DNA of 64,000 nucleotides from Sapria himalayana (GCA_029783825.1 JAREIK010002032.1:164888-228887), one strand, 5' to 3'. Shown: positions 1-12,974, counted from the first letter of the stretch. Translations and numbers: made by a program. Notes: generated by a model from the sequence alone, not told the origin.

Positions 1-1714
1 TTTAGTGGCTTATAGGTTTTATTTAAACAATAAAAATATAAAAGAAAGAAATCTAATTTTTTCTCATTTTCATTGGTTATAACCTTTGAAAATATAATAA
101 TATTTAAAATTTTTTGAAATGTGAATACAATATTTAGTTATAATAATATTAATAATTATATATCATATAAATTCAAATATAATAAATTTTATTGATAAAT
201 AATATAATAATGATCAAAATTTAAATTAATAAACTATTTATAAAAAGATTGATATTAATTAAAAAATATTTACAAAACCCAAATTGATTAAAAATTAAAG
301 TAAAATATATTTTTGGATAATAATTTTTAATTTTTAAATTTTTACTTCTTTTATAAGAATATATTTTTTATGATTAAATATAAATTAATTAATATATATA
401 TGTCGCACTCATAATTTAATTTCTAATAAATATTTCTATAGAAATAAACTAACAAATAATTAAAATGAATATTTAAAATTATAATAAATAGAAATAAAAA
501 TTTGATTTTTTAATTATTAAGCAGTATATTTATATATCATATAAATTCAATATAAACAATTTTATTGATAAATATTCTAATAATGATCAAAAAATAAATT
601 AATAATCTATTTTTAATAAGATAGATATCAATTAAATAATAATTACAAAACCTAAAATGATTCAGAAGAAAAGCAAAATATATTACTATAAAATAAACTT
701 TTGTTTTGAAATTTTTTTTTAAAAAAAATTTTATCAATAATTTTTTGATGAAAAATAATTTATATAAATTATATTTGTCCAACTCAATATATTTTGTAAT
801 TAATATTTATATATAATTAAACAAATAAATAATTAAAATGAATATTTAAAATTATAATGAAAAAAAAATCAGATTTATTATTTATTATTTAGGGATACCG
901 GATTAATTTAAAATAGATCTATCTCACTAATAATTTATATTGTAATTAATATTTCTATAAAAAAATTGATAAATAATTATAACAAAAATTTAAAATTATA
1001 CTCAATAAAAATTAAAATGAGATTTATGATTTATTATTAATGTATACCAGTTTAATGATTTTTGTATTGAGAGGTTTTGTCGTTAGGAGTTTAGTGATTT
1101 ATGTTTTTAGGCTTTTAGTTGTTTATAGGTTTTATTTAAAAAAATAAAATAACAAAAAAAATTTCCATAATTTTTTATCATTTTCATATGTTATAACATT
1201 TTAAAATATAATAATATTTAAAATTTTTTGAAATTTTAATACAATATTTTATTATAATAATATTAATAATTATATCATATAAATTTAATATAAATAATTT
1301 TATTACTAGATATTATAATAATGATCAAAAATTAAATTTATAAACTATTAATATTAAGATAGATATTAATTAAAAATATTTACAAAACCCAATTTGATTC
1401 CAAATTAAATTAACTTATATTACTTGATAATAATTTTTAATTTTTAAATTTATACTTCTTTTATAAGCATATATTTTTATTAGATTAATAAAATATTATT
1501 TAAATTTTATTTGTCCCACTCATAATTTATTTTGTAATAAATATTTCTAAATAAATACACTAATAAATAATTAAAATGAATATTTAAAAATATAATAAAT
1601 AGCAATAAAAATTAGATTTATTAATTATTAAGTTGTATTTAGAGGTTTAATGGTTTATGTATTTAGGCATTACGGGGTTTACTAGTTTACTGATTAAACT
1701 TTATATGCATTTAG
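1..1714 (+). repeat. AT-rich 0.6-kb satellite array, forward orientation
   Basis: About three satellite units. The recurring landmark (GCATTTAGTGGTTTATAGG-like, then TTTTATTTAAA) occurs at 1, about 1110 and 1707. The first interval is long because the unit carries an extra block of about 150 bp (about 890-1030, with TCTATCTCACTAATAA) that other 0.74-kb units also have. The palindrome core (GGTTATAACC) is seen at 74-83 and is degenerate at about 1190. Nothing here looks coding; the reverse-strand ORF at 537-782 is A+T-rich chance reading. Confidence 0.9.
1707..1714. repeat. Left target-site duplication of hAT copy 1
   Basis: GCATTTAG lies directly before the left inverted repeat and is repeated exactly after the right one at 5300-5307. 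An 8-bp duplication is the hallmark of hAT integration. The same 8-mer is part of the normal satellite unit, so the element landed within a satellite landmark. Confidence 0.9.
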
Positions 1715-1732
1715 TAGGGGTGCTCACGGGAC
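1715..1732 (+). repeat. Left terminal inverted repeat of hAT copy 1
   Basis: TAGGGGTGCTCACGGGAC matches the reverse complement of the right end at 16 of 18 positions. The TAGGGGTG start fits hAT ends, which usually begin YAGGG. Confidence 0.9.
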
Positions 1733-1915
1733 TCGGAGATTCGTGACCCGACCCTAAGTCTTGTCCCAAAAGAATCGGAACTGAGAAAATCCGTTGACTT
1801 TGATTTTTCCCGTCCCGTTCTGTCACGTATTTTTTCTTTTGGAACGGTTCCGGATCTTAAGCAATATCCATCCCGAGAACCGTCCCATCCTAAAAAACCT
1901 ATATTAGAACCAGGA

Positions 1916-1941
1916 ATATATATATATATATATATATATAA
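1916..1941. repeat. (AT)n microsatellite inside hAT copy 1
   Basis: About 13 AT dinucleotides in the 5' untranslated part of the element. Copy 2 has the same tract at 31992-32021, slightly longer, so it was present before the copies separated. Confidence 0.95.
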
Positions 1942-2302
1942 CATGAAGATGCCACAAATTCCGCTACTGCCCATCCAAATCCGACGCACCTATTGCTGTT
2001 CCGACGAGTTCTAGTCCACCTCACGCTGTTCCAGCCATGTTCAGTTAGGTCCAGCCCTTGTTCGTCGCACTTCTGGTTGCCTCCACCGTGTCTTAGATGC
2101 CACCATCCTTTTGGTTTGTTTTTCTGATGAGAATTGAGTGATTAATTATTATTATTATGTGTCTATGTCAGTTTTGTTGAGTATTGGTTGTGGTGTGGTG
2201 GTTGGGCCGAATGAGAGAGCCGAATGTGTTACAGTCAGTTTTGTGGTGCTTGCTTGTTTGATATATTTATATGTATTCATGCTTAACATATCATATTAAT
2301 TA
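1942..2302 (+). other. 5' noncoding leader of hAT copy 1
   Basis: Moderately G+C-rich sequence between the AT microsatellite and the first plausible transposase Met codon. It matches 32022-32382 in copy 2 with scattered substitutions. The copy 2 version has a 74-codon ORF (32023-32247), but the copy 1 version is interrupted by a stop early on, so I treat it as noncoding leader, possibly with an unspliced intron. Confidence 0.6.
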
Positions 2303-4330
2303 ATGGCAATGCAGATGGCACAATCTAGTGGTAAACCAAAAATAAAATAAATTAAAGATGATCACATCTCAAATGATCAAAGTACTGTTGTTTGGGAAAC
2401 TTATGAGATATTTGTTGATTCAGAGGGAAATGAAACTAGTAGGGCAGCTTGTATATGGTGTAGGAAAGAATACTTGGCAAAATGTGATCAAGGTACTTCA
2501 AGTTTGGGGAAATACTTGAGAAAGACTTGTAGGAAATTTCCACTCAAAAACGAATTAATAGAAGATAACAAAGGTAAAAACAAGTCACAATCTTTGTTGA
2601 GTTTAACTAAAGGTACTAGTTCAGAGGATAACAAATTAACTTGTTGGCAATTTGATCGACAACTAGTTAGGGAGGCTTTGGTAAATATGATCATAAAAGA
2701 TGAATTGCCTTTTTGTTTTGTTGAGAGAGATGAGTTCAAGGAGTTTTGTGAAGTTAGTGTGCCTCAATTTAAAATTCCATCTCGGCACTCTATATTTAGG
2801 GATTGTTTTTCTTTGTTTGTGAAGGAAAAGAATAAATTATTTGATAGCATATCATCTCATTGTTGTAGAGTTTCATTGACTACCGACACTTGGACTAGCA
2901 TTCAAAATTTGTTCTATATATGTTTGACTGTTCATTTCATTGATTCTCAATGAAATATGCATAAAAGGCTTTTAAACTTTTGTGTAATTAAAATTCATTC
3001 TAGAGTAAATATTAGAAATGCTATTGAGTTTTGCATGAATGAATGGGGTTTGAGAAATTTGATGTTCATTACTGTTGACAATGCATCAAATAATGATGTT
3101 GCAGATGAACAATTGAAAAAAAGGCTTGTGAAGAAAAGTCTTTTACCTTTGAGAGGCGAGCATTTTCATATGAGATGTTGTGCTCATATCATAAACTTAA
3201 TTGTCAGAGATGGCATTGTAGTAGTTGAGGGTGATATTCAAAAAATTAGAGGTGTGGTGAAATATGTCAGGAGCAGTCCTAAAATATTAGATATGTTTAA
3301 GTTATTTGTTGAAGAAGCAAACTTGACATATGGATCTTCATTGCAATTAGATTCTCCTACAAGATGAAATTCAACTTATTTGATGATACTAACTGATATA
3401 AAATATGAAAAAGAATTTGATAAGTTGGAGGACAAAGACAAAAGGTTTTTGAAGGAGTTTGGTATAAACGTTCCAACTGAGAGAGACTGAACAAACGCCA
3501 AAATTTTGGCTTGTTTCTTGAAAACTTTTTATGAGATAACTTGTAAATTTTCTGGCTCATAATATTCTACCTCTAGTGTTTATTTTACTGAGATTATTTG
3601 AATTTTGAAAAAAAAATTGAGCTTTGTGAAAATAGTAGAGATACAATGATGTGTGAAATGGGTATTAAAATGAGGCATAAATTCAACAAATATTGGGGTT
3701 CTCTTCAGTTAACAAATATTATGCTTTTTGAAGCAGTAGTGCTGGATCCTAGATATAAGCTCAAATATGTCAAGGTTAAGTACACTTAGCATTATGAATG
3801 GGAATTGGCTAAAAATTTGGTGAAAAAGGTTATAAATGATTTAAATTAGATGATGAATGATTATAAAGATTTAAATGAAGATGAATCAAAATAAGATGAT
3901 TTCTCTTCTATTGTGTCGAAGAAAAATGATGATTTCTTTGATGTTAGTGATACTTATGTTGATGATTTTTTTTGTTGAATAGGAGAAAGAACAAGAAGTT
4001 GCATCTTTGGAAGAGTTAGATAGGTACTTTGGAGGACAAACTTGAAAAAAATAGAATTGATTTTGATCTTCTAAACTGGTGGAAGGTAAATGAGGTTAGG
4101 TATCCTTCTTTGGTAAATGTGGCAAGGGATGTATTTGCTATCCAAGCATCTAATGTGGCCTAGGAATCTACATTTAGCAATGGGGAAGAACTTTAAAGAA
4201 ATTTAGGAGTTCTTTAACTCCTATTACAGCTGAAGTTCTCATATGTCTACAAGATTGGTTGAGAAGCTCAAACAAACCTATTGAAATTGAAGAATTAGTT
4301 CAAGACCTTGATGATAATGAATCACGTTAG
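2303..4330 (+). pseudogene. hAT-family transposase pseudogene (RICESLEEPER/DAYSLEEPER-like), copy 1
   Basis: Remnant of a plant hAT transposase, the nuclear enzyme that cuts and pastes the element. In order: a BED-type zinc finger region (about 2390-2540) with CxxC (ACIWC) and a later C, but Tyr where a His ligand is expected (SLGKYLRKTC); the first catalytic-Asp motif TTDTWTS (Asp codon 2885); the motif TVDNASNND (about 3077); the MRCCAHIINLIV segment (about 3171); the PTRW motif at about 3355; VVLDPRYKLKYV (about 3740); and a degraded hAT dimerisation domain (about 4000-4260) ending in CLQDWL. It is broken by TAA at 2348, TGA at 2951 (Trp lost), TGA at 3365 (Trp lost), TGA at 3488, TAG at 3787, TAG at 3847 and later frameshifts. 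The start is the first Met in the frame of the finger. Not functional. Confidence 0.93.
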
Positions 4331-5281
4331 AATACAAATCTTGTAAATTTTAATTTCAGTTTTACTTATTTTATTCATTCAATTTAATAAAAATATTGTG
4401 CAATTACAATTTTTAGAGGGGTCTCAAGATCCAAATATTCTTCCAACTATATTTGGCCAACTAAATTTGGAATGAGTGTATTAAATTTTATAAGGTAATA
4501 TTTTGTTTTTTTTATTACTCTTTCATCTTAGATATTTATGTCTCCATGATTAACACATTTTCATCTTTGGTTGTCCTTCTACAGTGGAGGAAGAAAAGGG
4601 AGGAGTTGTAGAAGAGATAATTAATTTGGTTTAGATTTTCATTGTTGTTCCAGGACGGACATTTGAAATGATTATTATCATGGTTGTTATTAGTTGTATT
4701 TTTTTTATATTAAGCTGCCTAATTTTAGCAATTACTTAAGTAGTAATTACTGCTACAAATGTTTTTAGTCATCTTTAGCTATTCCTTAATATTTTAAGTA
4801 ATTGTTTAAAAAATGTAGTATTGCTATTATGGTTAACTTTCACTCGGCTGTAACAAAGCCAACTTGTGAAAAAACAAAGAACCAAATAAAGCACACAACT
4901 CAGTCCCATTCTATTTAACATTTCTATCCTTTTCTACACATCAAAGCTTTTGACAAGGTAATGGAACTCGTTTGTGGTATTCAGCATATTTGACAAAATA
5001 AAATTGGCCCAATTTGAGTTTGAAAGATACATAACTAAGGAATGATAAATGGTACAACAAAAGGTTACGACATGAACTAACTTGGCCGGTTTGAAGAAAG
5101 TAAATTGAAAAAAATTTCCGAATTCCATTCCATCCCGGAACCATTTTCTGCTACCCAAAATCCCCGATCTCCATCTCGTCCCATCCTGATATTTTCAACC
5201 TATGGGATGGGTCTGGATCTTCAAAAAAAGATCTCCGAACTATGGGAAGGGACTGGAGATTTGTAATCCCCATCCCGTCCC
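4331..5281 (+). other. 3' noncoding part of hAT copy 1
   Basis: About 950 bp between the end of the transposase remnant and the right inverted repeat, collinear with 34520-35471 in copy 2. It contains no convincing coding sequence; the reverse ORFs at 4934-5158 are not kept open by any recognisable protein. The last 130 bp are rich in GGGA/TCCC motifs, including a CCCGTCCCGTCCC run at 5274-5286. Confidence 0.7.
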
Positions 5282-5299
5282 GTCCCATGAGCACCCTTA
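5282..5299 (-). repeat. Right terminal inverted repeat of hAT copy 1
   Basis: Read on the minus strand, TAAGGGTGCTCATGGGAC pairs with the left end at 16 of 18 positions. It is followed directly by the GCATTTAG duplication. Confidence 0.9.
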
Positions 5300-5307
5300 G
5301 CATTTAG
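5300..5307. repeat. Right target-site duplication of hAT copy 1
   Basis: GCATTTAG, identical to 1707-1714. The satellite unit interrupted by the element continues from here (TGGTTTATA...). Confidence 0.9.
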
Positions 5308-6463
5308 TGGTTTATATATTTTATTTAAAAAATAAAATAACAAAAAATTTAATATAATCTTTGAAACATTAACAATTTTTAAATTTTTTTTAAAATGTGA
5401 ATAATATATTTAGTTATGATAATCATAAAAATTATATATCATGTAAATTTATTATAAACAATTATATTGAAATATATTATATTAATGATCAAAAAATAAA
5501 TTAATAAACTATTATTAATAAAATAGATATTATTTTAAATATATTTGCAAAACATAAATTTATTAATAATCAATGTAAAATATATTACAAAATAATACTT
5601 TCTTTGATGTTTTGCTTCTTTTTATAAGTTTATATTTTTTGTTATTAAGAGTAAATTATTTAAATTATATTTGCCTTCCTCATAATTTATTTTTAATTTA
5701 TAATTCTATAAAATAAACTAATATATAAATATAATGAATATTTAAAATTATAATGAATACAAAAAAAATAGAGATTTATTATCTATTATTCCGGATATAA
5801 TAGTTTAATGGTTTAAGTATTTAGGTGTTTTAGGGTTTAGTGTTTAAGTGTTTAGGCCTTTAGTGATTTATAGTTTTTATTTAAAGAATGAAAAAATAAA
5901 AAAATTAATTTTTTGATTTTTTTTAATATTTTTTAATTTTTGAAGGTTATAACCTTTAATATTATCATAATTTTTAATTTTTTTTAAATGTGAATATAAT
6001 ATTAAGTAATAATAATCTTAATTATTATATATAATGTAAACTCAATATAAATAATTATATTAATAAATATTATAATAATGATCAATAAAAAATTTAATAA
6101 ACTATTTTAATTAAGAATGAAATAAATTAAAATATAATAGTAGAATCTAAAATGATTCAAAATAAAAATAAAATATTTTACTAAATAATATATTTTTATT
6201 TTTAAAATTTTGCCTCTTTTTATAAGGATATATATTTTTTTTGATGAAAAATAAATTATTTAAATTAGATTTGTCTAACTAATAATTTATTTTGTAATTA
6301 ATATTTCTATAAAAATAAACTGATAATTAATAAAAATAAAAATTTAAAATTATACAGAATAAAAATTAAATGGTGATTTATGATTTTTTATTAATATACA
6401 CCTGTTTGATAGTTTAAGTATTTAAAGGTTTTGTTGTTAAGGAGTTTAGCAATTTATGTTTTT
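5300..6463 (+). repeat. Satellite array, two divergent units
   Basis: Unit landmarks at 5300, about 5857 and 6464. The first unit has lost its palindrome core (only CTTTGAAA remains near 5358), apparently by a small deletion beside the transposon. The second belongs to a subtype with AGGCCTTTAGTGATTTATAG, seen again near 15350, 21890, 26440 and 39290. No gene. Confidence 0.85.
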
Positions 6464-9400
6464 AGGCATTTAGTGGTTTATAGGTTTTATTTAAACTAAT
6501 AAAATAACAAAAAAAATTTGTAATTTTTTCTCATTTTCATAGGTTATAACCTTTGAAAATATAATAATATTTAAAATTTTTTGAAATGTGAATACAATAA
6601 TTAGTTATAATAATATTAATAATTATATTTCATATAAATTCAATATAAACAATTTTATTGATAGATAATATAATAATGATCAAAATTTAAATTAATAAAC
6701 TATCAATAAAAAGATTGATATTAATTAAAAGATATTTACAAAACCCAAATTAATTCAAAATTAAAATGAAAAATATTACTGGATAATTATTTTTAAATTT
6801 TAAATTTTTACTTCTTTTATAAGCATATATTTTTTTTGATTAAAAATAAATTAATCAAAATATATATGCCGCTCTTATAATTTAATTTGTAATAAATATT
6901 TCTATAAAAATAAACTAATAAATAATTAAAATGAATATTTAAAATTATAATAATTTGAAATAAAAATTAGATTTATTAATTATTAAGTAGTATATAACGG
7001 TTTAATGGTTTATGTATTTAGGCATTATGAGGTTAAGTAGTTTACTGATTAAACTATGTATGCATTTAGTGGTTTATAGGTTTTATTAAAAAAATAAAAT
7101 AATAAAAAATTTATTTTTATTATTTTTTGATATTTTTAAAGATTATAACCTTTGAAAATATGATAATTTATAAATTTTTTTTAAATGTGAATAAAATATT
7201 TAGTTTTAAAAATGATTATATTTATATATCATATAAATTCAATGTAAAGATTTTTATTGATAATTATTCTAATAATGATCAAAAAATAAATTAATAATCT
7301 ATTATTAATAAGATAGATGTCAATTAAAATATAATTACAAAACCTAAAATGATTTAGAAGCAAAGCAAAATATATTACTATATAATAATTTTTTGTTTTG
7401 AAATTTTTTTTTCTTTTAAAAGTTTATCTACAATTTTTTGATAAAAAATAATTTACATAAATTATATTTGTGTAACTCATAAATTATTTTGTAATTAAAA
7501 TTTATATAAAAATAAACAAATAAATAATTAAAATGAATAATTAAAATTATAATTAAAAATAATGAGATTTATTATTTATTATTTAAGCTCTACCGGTCTA
7601 ATTAAAATTAGATCTGTCTTACTAATAATTTAATTTTTCTATAAAAATAAACTGAATATTAATTAAAATAAAAATTTAAAATTTTACTGAATGAAAATTA
7701 AAATGATATTTATGATTTATTATTAATGTATGCTAGTTTAATGGTTTAAGTATTTAGAGATTATGTCTTTTAGGAGTTTAGCGATTTAGCTTTTTAGGCA
7801 TTTAGTGGTTTATTGGTTTTATTTAATCAATAAAATAAAAAAAAATATATGTAATTTTTTATCATTTTCATAGGTTATGACCTTTGAAGATATAATAATA
7901 TTTAAAATTTTTTTGAAATGTGAATATAATATTTAGTTATAATTATATTAATAATTATATATGATATAAATTCAATATAAATAATTTTATTGATAGATAT
8001 TATAATAATAATCAAAAATTAAATTAATAAACTATTAATAATAATATAGATATTAATTAAAAAATATTTAGAAATCCCAAAATGTTTCAAAATTAAAGTA
8101 AAATATATTACTAGATAATAATTTTTAATTTTTAAATTTTTACTTCTTTTATAAGGGTATATATTTTTTTCGATTATAAATAAATTATTTTAATTATATT
8201 TGTCGCACTCATAATTTATTTTATCATAAATATTTCTATAAAAATAAACTAATAAAAAATTAAAATGAATATATAAACTATAATAAATAGAAATTAAAAT
8301 TAGATTTATTAATTATTATGTATTATATATCATTTTAATGGCTTATGTATTTAGGTATTACGGGGTTTAGGTGTTTACTGAATTAATTGTGCATGCATTT
8401 AGTGGTTTATTGGTTTTATTTAAAAAATAAAATAACAAAACATTTATTTTTATTATTTTTTGATATTTTTAAAGGTACCTTTGAAAATATAATAATTTTT
8501 AATTTTTTTTAAAAGTGAATACAATATTTAGTTATAATAATCGATATAATTATATATCATATTTTAACATAAACAATTTTAGTTATAAATATTCTAATAA
8601 TGATCAAAAAATAAATTAAAAATCTATTATTAATAAGATATATATCAATTAGAATATAATTACAAAACATAAAATGATTAATAAGTAAAGCAAAATATAT
8701 TACTATATAATAATTTTTTGTTTTGAATTTTTTTTATTTTAAAAAGTTTATCTATATTTTTTTGATTAAAAATAATTAACATAAATTATATTTGTCTAAC
8801 TTATAATTTATTTTTTAATTAATATTTATATAAAAATAAAAAATTAATAATTAAAATGAATATTAAAAATTATAATGAAAAAAAATTGAAATTTATTTTT
8901 TATTATTTACGGTATACCGATTTAATTTAAGTTATATCTGTCTCACTAATAATTTATTTTGTAATTAATATTTCTATAAAAATAAACTAATAAATAATTA
9001 AAATAAAAATTTAAAATTATACTGAATAATAATTAAAATGAGATTTATGATTTATTATTAATGTATACCAGTTTAATGGTTTAAGTATTTTGAGGTTTTG
9101 TCATTTAGGAGTTTAGCAATTTATGTTTTTAGGCATTTAGTGATTTATAGGTTTTTTTAAACAAAAAAAATAACGAAAAAAATTGTAATTTTTTGTTATT
9201 TTCAAATGTCATAACCTTTGAATATTTAATAATATTTAAAATTTTTTGAAATTTGAATACAATATTTAGTTATGATAATTTTAATAATTCAATAACATAT
9301 AAATTAAATATAAACAATTTTATTAATAGATATTATAATAATGATCAAAAATTAAATTAATAAACTATTTATAATAAGATAGATATCAATTAAAAAATAT

Positions 9401-9736
9401 TTACAAAATCTAATTTGATTCAAAATTAAAGTAAAATATATTAATTGATAATAATTTTTAATTTTTAATAATAGTTCTTTAATAAGCTTAGATATTTTTT
9501 TTATTAAAAACAAATTATTTAAATTATATGTGTCGCACTCATAATTTATTTTGTAATAAAAATTTCTATAAAAATAAACTAATAAATAATTAAAATGAAT
9601 ATTTAAAATAATAATAAATTGAAATAAAAATTCAATTTATTAATTATTAAGTAGTATATAGCGGTTTAATGGTTTATGTATTTAGGCATTACGGGGCTTA
9701 GGAGTTTATTAATATAATTGTGTATGGATTTATTGG
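6464..9736 (+). repeat. Higher-order satellite: dimers of 0.6 + 0.74 kb (about 1.34 kb)
   Basis: Landmarks at about 6464, 7053, 7797, 8395, 9133 and 9737 give alternating intervals of about 590-605 and 740 bp. The short units carry GCATTACGGGG-like text (about 7020, 8355 and 9685, spaced 1335 and 1330 bp). The long ones carry an extra block of about 150 bp with a second TATACCAGTTTAATGG. Two and a half consecutive dimers are visible. No gene. Confidence 0.85.
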
Positions 9737-12700
9737 TTTATAGGTTTTATTTTAAAAATAAAATAACATAAAATTTATTTTTATTATTTTTTCATATTTC
9801 AAAGGTTATAACCTTTGGAAATATAATAATTTTTAAATTTTTTTCAAAAGTGTATTCAATATTTAGTTATAATAATCATTATATTTATATATCATATAAA
9901 TTCAATATAAATATTTTTATTGAAAAATATTCTAATAATGATAAAAAAATAAATTAATAATTTTTTATTAATAAGATAGATATCAATTAAAATATAATTA
10001 TAAAACCAATAATGATTCAGAAGCAAAGCAAATTATATTATTATATAATTATCTTTTGTTTTTAATTTTTTTTTTATTTTAATAAGTTTATATATATTTT
10101 TTTTGATGAAAAATAATAATTATAAATTATAATTGTCTAACTCATAATTTATTTTATAATTAATATTTATATAAAAATAAACAAATAAATATTTAAAATG
10201 AATATTTAAAAATATAAATAAAAAAATATAAATGAGATTTTTTTTTTATTTATGATATATCTGATTAAAAAATTTTATCTATTTAGGGTTTTCAAGATTT
10301 AGAAGTTATTCATTCAAGTATTTAGGCATTTAGTGGTTTATAGGTTTTATTTAAACAATGAAATAACAAATAAATTATTTTTGATATTTTTTCAAATTTT
10401 CAAAGATTATAACCTTTGAAAATATAATAATTTTAAAACTTTTTAAAAATGTGAATACATTATTTAGTAATAATAATTATTATAACAATATATAATTTAA
10501 ACTAAATATAAACAATTTTATTGATAGATATTATATCATTTATCAAAAAATAAATTAATAAACTATTATTAATATGATAGATATAAATTAAAATTTAATT
10601 ACAAAAACTAAAATAATTAAAAATCAAAGTAAATTTATTACTAAATAATAATATTTATTTTTTAGTTTTTGCCTTATTTTATAAGATTATATATTTTTTT
10701 GATAACAAATAAATTATTTAAATTATATTTGTATCACTCATAATTTATTTTGTAATTAATATTTCAATAAATTATTTAAATTATATTTAAGGTTTTCGAG
10801 TTTAAAGGTTTAAGTATTTAGGGGCTTCGAGGTTTAGGAGTTTAGAGATTTATGTGTTTAGGTATTTAATGGTTTATGAGTTTTATTTAAACAATGATAT
10901 AAGAAAAAATTTATTTTTTGTTATTTTTTCTCATTTTTTAAGGTTATAACCTTTGAAATATAACAATTTTTTAAATTTTTTTAAATGTAAATACTATATT
11001 TAGTTTTGATAATATTATAATTATATATAATATATATTCAATATAAACAATTATATTGATATATATTATATTAATGATCAAAATATAAATTAATAAACTA
11101 TTATAAAACCATTAAAAATATAATAAATTTTAAATTATTATCAATGTAAATAAAATATTTATTTATAATAATCTTTATAATTATATATCATGTAAATTCA
11201 ATATTAACAATTTTATTGATAAATATTCTAATAATGATCAAAAAATAAATTAATAATCTATTATTAATAAGATAGATATCAATTAAAATATAATTACAAA
11301 ACCTAAAATGATTTAGAAGCAATGCAAAATATATTACTAAATAATAATTTTTTGTTTTGAAAATTAGGGATACTGTTTTAATTTAAATTAGATCTGTCAC
11401 ACTAATAATTTAATTTGTAATTAATATTTCTAAAAAAATAAACTGATAAATAATTAAAATAAAAATTTAAAATTATACTGAATAAAAATTAAAATGAGAT
11501 TTATGAATTATTATTAATGTTTACCAGGTTAATGGTTTAATTATTAAAGGTTTTATCATTTAGGAATTTAGTGATTTATGTTTTTAGGCATTTTGTGGTT
11601 TATAGGTTTTATTTAAACAATGAAATAACAAAAAAATTATTTTTGATATGATATCAATTTTCAAAAAATAAATTATGTTATTATTATTATGATGGATATA
11701 AATTATTTAAATAATATTTGTATCACTCATAATTTATCTTGTAATTAATATTTTAAAAAATTATTTAAATTATATTTAAGGTTTAAGAGTTTAAAGGTTT
11801 GAGTATTTAAGGGCTCTGTGTTTAGGAGTTTAGATGTTTAAGTGTTTTAGCATTTAGTGGTTTATAAGTTTTATTTAAATAATATAATAATAATAAATTA
11901 TTTTGTGATTTTTTATCATTTTTGAAGGTTATAACCTTTGAAAATATAATAATTTTTAAATTTTTTTCAAATGTAAATATAATATTTAGTTATAATAATC
12001 TTAATAATTATAAGACATTTAAATTGAATATAAGTAATTTTATTGTCAGATATTATAAAAATGATCAAATAATAATTTTAATAAACTTTTATTAATAAGA
12101 TTGATACCAATTAAAATTTAATTGCAAAACCTATATATAATGATTCAAAATCAATGTAAAATATATTACTAAATAATACTTTTTTGTTTTTAGATTTTTA
12201 CTTCTTTTATAAGGTTATATTTTTTTTTGATTAAAAATAAATTATTAAAATTATATTTGTCTAACTCATTTTTTATATTGTAATTAATATTTCTATAAAA
12301 AATAAACTAATAAATAATTAAAATGGATATTTAAAATTATAATGAATACAAATTAAAATGAGATTTATGATTTATTATATGTGGTATACCAGTTTAATGG
12401 ATTGATTATTTAGGAGTTTTGTCGTTTAGGAGTTTATCAATTTATGTTTTTCGGTATTTAGTGGATTATAGGTTTTATTTATATAATAAAAATAAAAATT
12501 TTTTTTTTAGATTTTTTCTGATTTTCAATGGTTATAATCTTTGAAATGTGAATACTATGTATAATTATATTAATCTTACTAATTATATATCATATAAATT
12601 CAATATAAATAATTTTAATGATTGATATTATAATAATGATCAAAAATTAAATTAATAAACTATTATTAATAATATAAATAATAATTAAAATGTATTTACA

Positions 12701-12974
12701 TAACACAATAATTCAAAATCAAAACAAAATATAATACTAAATAATAATATTTAGATGAAAAATATATTACTATATAAAAATGATTCAGAAAAAGCAAAAT
12801 ATATTACTATATAATAATTTGTTGTTATGAATTTTTTTTCTTTTAAAATAAATTATTTTTCATTTTAATAAAAAATAATTTATATAAATTATATTTGTCT
12901 AAATCATAATTTATTTTGTAATTAATATTTATTTAAAAATAAACAAATAAATAATTAAAGTGAATATTTAAAAT
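9737..12974 (+). repeat. Satellite array with truncated and fused units
   Basis: Units of several subtypes, including the TTTACGAGTTTAAAGG-like subtype near 10790 and 11785. Irregularities point to unequal exchange: a unit cut short around 11100-11170, an interval of only about 255 bp between landmarks near 11590 and 11846, and a fused unit with the breakpoint text TTTAGATGAAAAAT at 12750-12763. No gene seen. Confidence 0.8.

Larger units (their letters stand above)
1715..5299 (+). mobile_element. hAT DNA transposon, copy 1 (full length, inactivated)
   Basis: A 3585-bp element bounded by imperfect 18-bp inverted repeats (1715-1732 and 5282-5299) and an exact 8-bp duplication (GCATTTAG). It holds a decayed transposase gene read on the + strand (2303-4330). 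Base composition is clearly richer in G+C than the satellite around it. Both ends carry CCCGTCCC-like motifs (1809-1817, 1880-1890, 5273-5287), which may be subterminal transposase-binding repeats as known for other hAT elements; that role is inferred. A second copy lies at 31839-35489. Copy 1 has lost 113 bp inside the gene relative to copy 2 (between 2387 and 2388, roughly). Confidence 0.95.

Noticed and set aside
537..782. A+T-rich ORF on the minus strand (and similar ones at 18658, 23902, 24720, 27846, 29682, 37330, 55729)
   Set aside because: They sit in satellite units, are made almost only of I, L, K, N, Y, F and S, and their homologues in neighbouring units are broken by stops.
1..1714. 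CRISPR-like or phage/plasmid repeat array
   Set aside because: Units are 0.6 kb, continuous and without spacers, and the transposons are of plant type.
1711..1989. Minus-strand ORF across the left end of hAT copy 1 (and 31820-32038 in copy 2)
   Set aside because: It runs through the inverted repeat and the AT microsatellite (giving an IYIYIY stretch) and has no domain; a shadow of noncoding transposon DNA.
2488..2739. Minus-strand ORF opposite the transposase remnant (also 3357-3560, 4934-5158, 34144-34368)
   Set aside because: Shadows of the transposase pseudogene or of its 3' noncoding part, which carry the family motifs on the plus strand.
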